Source of the DNA: Thamnidium elegans
Taxonomy: Eukaryota > Mucoromycota > Mucoromycetes > Mucorales > Mucoraceae
Assembly: GCA_025201345.1 (NCBI GenBank)
Contig: JAIXMG010000013.1
Span: 764,224 to 828,223 of the forward strand
Direction: 5' to 3'
DNA: 64,000 nucleotides
The notes below the pieces were generated by a model. That model made no database searches. It was not told where the DNA came from and worked only from the letters and a program-made list of their open reading frames with translations. This document shows, piece by piece, positions 57,007 to 64,000 of this stretch (its first letter is position 1; the number at the start of each line of letters is the position of its first letter). The translations under genes and the position numbers were made by a program.

Positions 57007-57360
57007 GACCTGGGAGCATGAGTAGCTCTGGGAGCGCATAGGAGTCATATTGATGAGGTCGTGAAATCGAGATGGGGAGGGGTAAAAATTGAAAATGGGT
57101 GTAAAAGAGGGGAAATAAGATAAAATGAATAGGAGAATAAGAAAGTGAATAAGATAGGGTAAAGGAATATAATAATAAGAAAAATAAAAAAGATGCATAA
57201 GTAAAAAAAAAAAAAAAAAGCATAAGTAGAAAAATAAATAAAAAAAATAAAAAAAAGCATAAGTAGAAAAAAAGGTAGGGCAGATAGGAAAATAGAACAG
57301 GCCAACAGGGATCGCCTACCCGGCGACCCAGTTGCCCCATAAAGGACCAAGGGCGTTGAA

Positions 57361-57392
57361 GGTTGGGGTTAGGGATTATGGTTAGGGTTAGT
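57361..57392 (+). repeat. Interstitial telomere-like sequence
   Basis: GGTTGGGGTTAGGGATTATG then GTTAGGGTTAG, built from TTAGGG-type motifs. In unit 2 the same place (60755-60768) has only GGTTGGGGTTAG, about 20 bp shorter. Consistent with a telomere origin for this junction. Confidence 0.7.
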
Positions 57393-58744
57393 ACTGGAAA
57401 GATCAAGGGTTAGCCTCCCCTTACCCTATCTTTTTATTTGTTGTAAAAATAGAGAAAAATCGTGGCTTTTTAATGATACTAATCTTAAAAATTAAAAAAA
57501 ATTATTCCCGGAGTTATTAAAGATTTAGTGTTCCCTACAGACACCCTAAAATCAGAGATCGAATCCTGCTGGGAGCAGCATATATTTAAGGGAGATATGG
57601 GCTAAAAACACTACATACTAACACATGCACAGTATCAATAAGAGTTTACTAAAATCCGGGGAATGAATGAGTAAAAATCCGAGCCATGATAGTACAGTAC
57701 CGTTCAGGTTAAATTAGGATGAAATCTTTCTTAACTGTTTAAAGATTAGAGGAAAGTTTTTCCATTTGAGAGATGTTAAATAGTCCTTCCAGAAGCGTTT
57801 GGTTGGTTAGATATTTAGGTTTTAATTAACCTAGATACATTGTTTATATTTTCAGTTTTTATTATTGATATATACGAGCGATATATATAACCTTTTGATT
57901 ATTATTTAAAGTCTGTAATTACAACTTTATTCGACAAGTACCGATTAACTATGAATAAATCTGTGCCAAGTTGATTTTCCTTATAAAAGATGTTTGTGAT
58001 ACTGTTACAGAAATAGCCTATACAGAATAACACAATAATAATAAACGACTGTTTATTATTATTTATCAGGACTTGCCTCACTCAAATATTACAGCAAATA
58101 TCTCGGACCGATCATTCCCATAAAGGCTCACTTTTCTTATGTTTTGTTATGAGTACTAGCAATCATCCATAACCCCCTATTTTATCATCATCTAATTCAA
58201 CTATCATTGAAATCTTTCTTTCTTATATAAATAACCACTCTTTCTTTTCAAATAATAAACAATATCTTTTTAAGATTTTTATCAAACTTTACTTGACTTA
58301 TATCATATATATCAATAATTCTACTCAATAAATAAATCTATCCCATCTTTTACCTATATTTTATACTCTATATATATATAGTTTCTTACTTATAAAGATT
58401 CCTTAAGTTATATTTTCTTTATCATGTAATTCTCTGTAAACCAATTCCTTTTTATTTTATTTCTCTACGTATTATATCTGTTACATAATACTCTCTTAGT
58501 TGAACAGCTATAAGTCTGGTGTTCACTTTCCTTTTGAACTTGTATAGTTATATCTTTTTATTTCTACCTTACAAATAACTATCACTCAATTTGTAACAAT
58601 AATAACTATATTGTGATATTAACGACTATAAAATAAAAGTTATATCAAGAAATAAAATAAAAAGTAAAATAACTAGATAATTATCAGACTAAGAATAGAT
58701 TGTTATTTTTATTAATGAAAAAGTGTGTGCCTTATATACATATT

Positions 58745-61700
58745 ATGGGTTAAATAAGCGATGCGTATTATGTTTCTAATTGGCTTCTTTAACAAAAGAC
58801 GTAAGATAGAGGCTTGTTGATTATAAATAATGTGACAATTATTTATGTAAACCAGTTATCTTCTGTTTGTCAAGAGTTTAAGCAGCCTTCTAGTTTTATG
58901 ATCAAAGCGATAGAACAATAGAATATATCTGAGATTAATTTGTAAATAAACACTGTGATTTTGTGTATAGCTTATGTAAGTGACATATGAGGATATGACT
59001 TGTATAGGTATATATAAATTAGTACTTATTGAAATATAATACGTAGATATAACATATATAATCCTAAGGATTTCATATTTATGGATTTTTTCTCAATGTT
59101 TGGATACTTATATCATGAATTAAAAGACAATAATACTAGATTAAAATGTATCTTTTCAACAACAGGCTATCTCCATAATGCTTTCTCCTATCATAACTAT
59201 ATCTTAATATAAATATAGCACCGTCACTTTGAGGGACATCTATTACTTCTTAAATGGCTCTCATATTAAAGATATTCATAAATAACATTGTATTTAATCT
59301 TATAATCTAAACAAAATGTTATCCTTCTAGATATTTCATTTAAATATAAATAATTTATTTAATAAAGAAGCCAACAGTTTTATTATGTATGAAAAAGTGA
59401 TCTTTTATTTATTCTTTATCTAAAATAAACTTCTTTTTATAATAATTTAAAATATCCTTCTTTACAAGTATGCTTTTCCACCTAATACCTTATCTAATTA
59501 AGTATTACAACTTAACAACTTATATCTCTTCTGCTAACTAGCCCGTAAAGTATATCCCCATCTATTGATTAGGTTAATAATCATCCTTAGCAACTTAAGT
59601 TTTATTTAGATGTACTATTATATGTTGTATGCAAATAATAATATAATTTATACAAAGTTTTACAAAAAAAAAATATACATAAATATAATACTATCTGTAC
59701 ACTACTAACTAATCCGTATATCAACGAGATATATGTAGTAATAAAGTATTTGTAAGAGGTTATTGGAGCAATACAGTTATATATGATATATACAGACGAT
59801 ATATACTTCTTTATATTTATTATTACTACGATACGATATTAAAGATCAAAACTAAACATTATTAATTACCTATGATTAAAATACAATATATAATTATTTT
59901 AAAAAATTATCCACTTTATTATTAGCAAATACAAAGACAGGGAAACAATCATTTAATAATAAGAAAATACCAATTAAACACAATGTGAATAAACACTTAA
60001 GCCCAAACCAGATAACAAACGAATTGGATTATCAATAAGGACTAGCCTTAACTTTTTTCATATTAAGCTAATCCATATGACAATAAAATAATACTTATAA
60101 TAATAACTTAATCCTTATGACAATAACTTAATCTTTATGACAATAAACTAATTCTTATAACAATGAATTAATCCTTATGAGAAACATTTATGTTACAAAT
60201 GTTTTTTTGATTTCAATGTATATAAAAATAATAATAAAAATAAGTTTCACAATTTTTATTTTATTTTAATAACATATCATCAAAAACCATAAATATAGTA
60301 CGGAATTATGTGGAAGATGGAGCTATTCCTACATAAAAGGGCGGTAGAAGGGAGCGTAGCTTCTGGGAGTTCCTTCATAAATCTCTAAAGAATGGGAGCG
60401 TAGCGACCTGGGAGCATGAGTAGCTCTGGGAGCGCATAGGAGTCATATTGATGAGGTCGTGAAATCGAGATGGGGAGGGGTAAAAAATGAAAATGGGTGT
60501 AAAGAGGGGAAATAAGATAAAATGAATAGGAGAATAAGAAAGTGAATAAGATAGGGTAAAGGAATATAATAATAAGAAAAATAAAAAAGATGCATAAGTA
60601 AAAAAAAAAAAAAAAAGCATAAGTAGAAAAATAAATAAAAAAAAAAAATAAAAGCATAAGTAGAAAAAAGGTAGGGCAGATAGGAAAATAGAACAGGCCA
60701 ACAGGGATCGCCTACCCGGCGACCCAGTTGCCCCATAAAGGACCAAGGGCGTTGAAGGTTGGGGTTAGTACTGGAAAGATCAAGGGTTAGCCTCCCCTTA
60801 CCCTATCTTTTTATTTGTTGTAAAAATAGAGAAAAATCGTGGCTTTTTAATGATACTAATCTTAAAAATTAAAAAAAATTATTCCCGGAGTTATTAAAGA
60901 TTTAGTGTTCCCTACAGACACCCTAAAATCAGAGATCGAATCCTGCTGGGAGCAGCATATATTTAAGGGAGATATGGGCTAAAAACACTACATACTAACA
61001 CATGCACAGTATCAATAAGAGTTTACTAAAATCCGGGGAATGAATGAGTAAAATCCGAGCCATGATAGTACAGTACCGTTCAGGTTAAATTAGGATGAAA
61101 TCTTTCTTAACTGTTTAAAGATTAGAGGAAAGTTTTTCCATTTGAGAGATGTTAAATAGTCCTTCCAGAAGCGTTTGGTTGGTTAGATATTTAGGTTTTA
61201 ATTAACCTAGATACATTGTTTATATTTTCAGTTTTTATTATTGATATATACGAGCGATATATATAACCTTTTGATTATTATTTAAAGTCTGTAATTACAA
61301 CTTTATTCGACAAGTACCGATTAACTATGAATAAATCTGTGCCAAGTTGATTTTCCTTATAAAAGATGTTTGTGATACTGTTACAGAAATAGCCTATACA
61401 GAATAACACAATAATAATAAACGACTGTTTATTATTATTTATCAGGACTTGCCTCACTCAAATATTACAGCAAATATCTCGGACCGATCATTCCCATAAA
61501 GGCTCACTTTTCTTATGTTTTGTTATGAGTACTAGCAATCATCCATAACCCCCTATTTTATCATCATCTAATTCAACTATCATTGAAATCTTTCTTTCTT
61601 ATATAAATAACCACTCTTTCTTTTCAAATAATAAACAATATCTTTTTAAGATTTTTATCAAACTTTACTTGACTTATATCATATATATCAATAATTCTAC

Positions 61701-62112
61701 TCAATAAATAAATCTATCCCATCTTTTACCTATATTTTATACTCTATATATATATAGTTTCTTACTTATAAAGATTCCTTAAGTTATATTTTCTTTATCA
61801 TGTAATTCTCTGTAAACCAATTCCTTTTTATTTTATTTCTCTACGTATTATATCTGTTACATAATACTCTCTTAGTTGAACAGCTATAAGTCTGGTGTTC
61901 ACTTTCCTTTTGAACTTGTATAGTTATATCTTTCTACCTTACAAAAATATCACTCAATTTGTAACAATAATAACTATATTGTGATATTAACGACTATAAA
62001 ATAAAAGTTATATCAAGAAATAAAATAAAAAGTAAAATAACTAGATAATTATCAGACTAAGAATAGATTGTTATTTTTATTAATGAAAAAGTGTGTGCCT
62101 TATATACATATT
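58745..62112. repeat. Subtelomere-like tandem repeat, unit 2 (3,368 bp)
   Basis: Almost identical to unit 1 apart from the minisatellite and telomere-like length differences and a few small indels (for example near 61930). No genes; the minus-strand frames around 60375-60746 are low-complexity Phe/Leu runs behind a GC-rich block. Confidence 0.92.
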
Positions 62113-64000
62113 ATGGGTTAAATAAGCGATGCGTATTATGTTTCTAATTGGCTTCTTTAACAAAAGACGTAAGATAGAGGCTTGTTGATTATAAATAATG
62201 TGACAATTATTTATGTAAACCAGTTATCTTCTGTTTGTCAAGAGTTTAAGCAGCCTTCTAGTTTTATGATCAAAGCGATAGAACAATAGAATATATCTGA
62301 GATTAATTTGTAAATAAACACTGTGATTTTGTGTATAGCTTATGTAAGTGACATATGAGGATATGACTTGTATAGGTATATATAAATTAGTACTTATTGA
62401 AATATAATACGTAGATATAACATATATAATCCTAAGGATTTCATATTTATGGATTTTTTCTCAATGTTTGGATACTTATATCATGAATTAAAAGACAATA
62501 ATACTAGATTAAAATGTATCTTTTCAACAACAGGCTATCTCCATAATGCTTTCTCCTATCATAACTATATCTTAATATAAATATAGCACCGTCACTTTGA
62601 GGGACATCTATTACTTCTTAAATGGCTCTCATATTAAAGATATTCATAAATAACATTGTATTTAATCTTATAATCTAAACAAAATGTTATCCTTCTAGAT
62701 ATTTCATTTAAATATAAATAATTTATTTAATAAAGAAGCCAACAGTTTTATTATGTATGAAAAAGTGATCTTTTATTTATTCTTTATCTAAAATAAACTT
62801 CTTTTTATAATAATTTAAAATATCCTTCTTTACAAGTATGCTTTTCCACCTAATACCTTATCTAATTAAGTATTACAACTTAACAACTTATATCTCTTCT
62901 GCTAACTAGCCCGTAAAGTATATCCCCATCTATTGATTAGGTTAATAATCATCCTTAGCAACTTAAGTTTTATTTAGATGTACTATTATATGTTGTATGC
63001 AAATAATAATATAATTTATACAAAGTTTTACAAAAAAAAAATATACATAAATATAATACTATCTGTACACTACTAACTAATCCGTATATCAACGAGATAT
63101 ATGTAGTAATAAAGTATTTGTAAGAGGTTATTGGAGCAATACAGTTATATATGATATATACAGACGATATATACTTCTTTATATTTATTATTACTACGAT
63201 ACGATATTAAAGATCAAAACTAAACATTATTAATTACCTATGATTAAAATACAATATATAATTATTTTAAAAAATTATCCACTTTATTATTAGCAAATAC
63301 AAAGACAGGGAAACAATCATTTAATAATAAGAAAATACCAATTAAACACAATGTGAATAAACACTTAAGCCCAAACCAGATAACAAACGAATTGGATTAT
63401 CAATAAGGACTAGCCTTAACTTTTTTCATATTAAGCTAATCCATATGACAATAAAATAATACTTATAATAATAACTTAATCCTTATGACAATAACTTAAT
63501 TCTTTATGACAATAAACTAATTCTTATAACAATGAATTAATCCTTATGAGAAACATTTATGTTACAAATGTTTTTTGATTTTCAATGTATATAAAAATAA
63601 ATAATAAAAATAAGTTTCACAATTTTTATTTATTTTAATAACATATCATCAAAAACCATAAATATAGTACGGAATTATGTGGAAGATGGAGCTATTCCTA
63701 CATAAAAGGGCGTAGAAGGGAGCGTAGCTTCTGGGAGTTCCTTCATAAATCTCTAAAGAATGGGAGCGTAGCGACCTGGGAGCAATGAGTAGCTCTGGGA
63801 GCGCATAGGAGTCATATTGATGAGGTCGTGAAATCGAGATGGGAGGGGTAAAAAATGAAAATGGGTGTAAAAGAGGGAAATAAGAATAAAAATGAATAGG
63901 AGAATAAGAAAGTGAATAAGATAGGGTAAAGATTTAAGGATAATAATATAATAAGAAAAAAAAAAAAAAAGTGCATAAGTTAAAAAAAAAAAAAAATAAA
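62113..64000. repeat. Subtelomere-like tandem repeat, unit 3 (partial, runs off window)
   Basis: Follows unit 2 with very high identity up to about 63870, then small indels accumulate around homopolymers near the window end (TTTAAGG insertion at about 63932), which may be real or due to sequencing at a contig end. The array continues beyond the window. Confidence 0.9.

Larger units (their letters stand above)
55121..58744. repeat. Subtelomere-like tandem repeat, unit 1 (3,624 bp)
   Basis: Starts ATGGGTTAAATAAGCGATGC and repeats nearly unchanged at 58745 and 62113. This unit is about 256 bp longer than unit 2, mainly because it holds three extra 90-bp minisatellite repeats and a telomere-like insertion. 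It is mostly AT-rich noncoding DNA with a GC-richer block at 56690-57420. Frames inside that block (for example minus 56682-56990) just follow the minisatellite and are not genes. Confidence 0.92.

Noticed and set aside
56682..57406. Repetitive minus-strand ORFs with repeated SYAPFFHPFIYPFS-type units
   Set aside because: The repeat is just the 90-bp minisatellite (a multiple of three) read as codons; the rest is Phe/Leu low complexity.
57540..57600. GATCGAATCCTGCTGGGAGCAGC, resembling a tRNA T-arm and 3' end
   Set aside because: No matching T-stem, anticodon arm or acceptor stem could be folded around it.
55121..64000. Possible CRISPR-like or satellite centromere array
   Set aside because: Unit length in kilobases, no short spacers, eukaryotic context and telomere-like motifs favour a subtelomeric repeat.

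Overview
The window reads as an AT-rich fungal nuclear chromosome arm, most likely from an early-diverging fungus of the Mucoromycota (Mucorales-like). The grounds are many short GT-AG introns (about 50-80 bp), long homopolymer T and A runs, conserved fungal housekeeping genes, Sel1-repeat and Hsp70/HSPA12-like proteins, a Fanzor/TnpB-like remnant, Ty3/gypsy and Merlin-type elements, and TTAGGG-like telomeric motifs inside a terminal repeat array. I cannot assign a species from sequence alone.

Left part (1-37 kb), mostly genes. The start of a secreted beta-hexosaminidase runs off the left edge (minus strand). After a long AT-rich gap come IWR1 (RNA polymerase II nuclear import), a Sel1-repeat gene between copies of a small inverted-repeat element, a truncated Fanzor/TnpB-like gene, NRDE2 (RNA processing), a two-pass membrane protein, HMG-CoA lyase with signals at both ends, a Rex1-type RNA exonuclease, a haem fatty-acid dioxygenase of the Ppo type without its P450 half, a small zinc-finger ORF, RAD23, NAP1, a two-zinc-finger protein, an NXT1/NTF2-like mRNA export factor, and a frameshifted HSPA12-like Hsp70 relative. 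The genes are independent eukaryotic transcription units, not an operon.

Middle (37-55 kb), a transposon nest beside a tRNA-Ala(AGC) gene. An isolated Ty3/gypsy gag with a Ty1-like primer binding site is followed by a second Ty3/gypsy element broken at four points: a 149-bp MITE in gag (TSD TTA), a TAA stop in the reverse transcriptase, a 2,395-bp insertion in RNase H (TSD TGA), and a 4.4-kb Merlin/IS1595-like transposon in the integrase. The 2.4-kb insertion is the most unusual object here. It carries a DDE transposase fused to a C-terminal chromodomain, has perfect 378-bp inverted repeats that each encode the chromodomain, and has a perfect 192-bp-arm palindrome attached on its left.

Right part (55-64 kb), tandem repeats of about 3.4-3.6 kb with no convincing genes. 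They contain a 90-bp minisatellite, a GC-richer block and interstitial TTAGGG-like motifs, which suggests subtelomeric DNA. Diverged and partly inverted pieces of the same unit lie at 39-41 kb, beside the tRNA gene.
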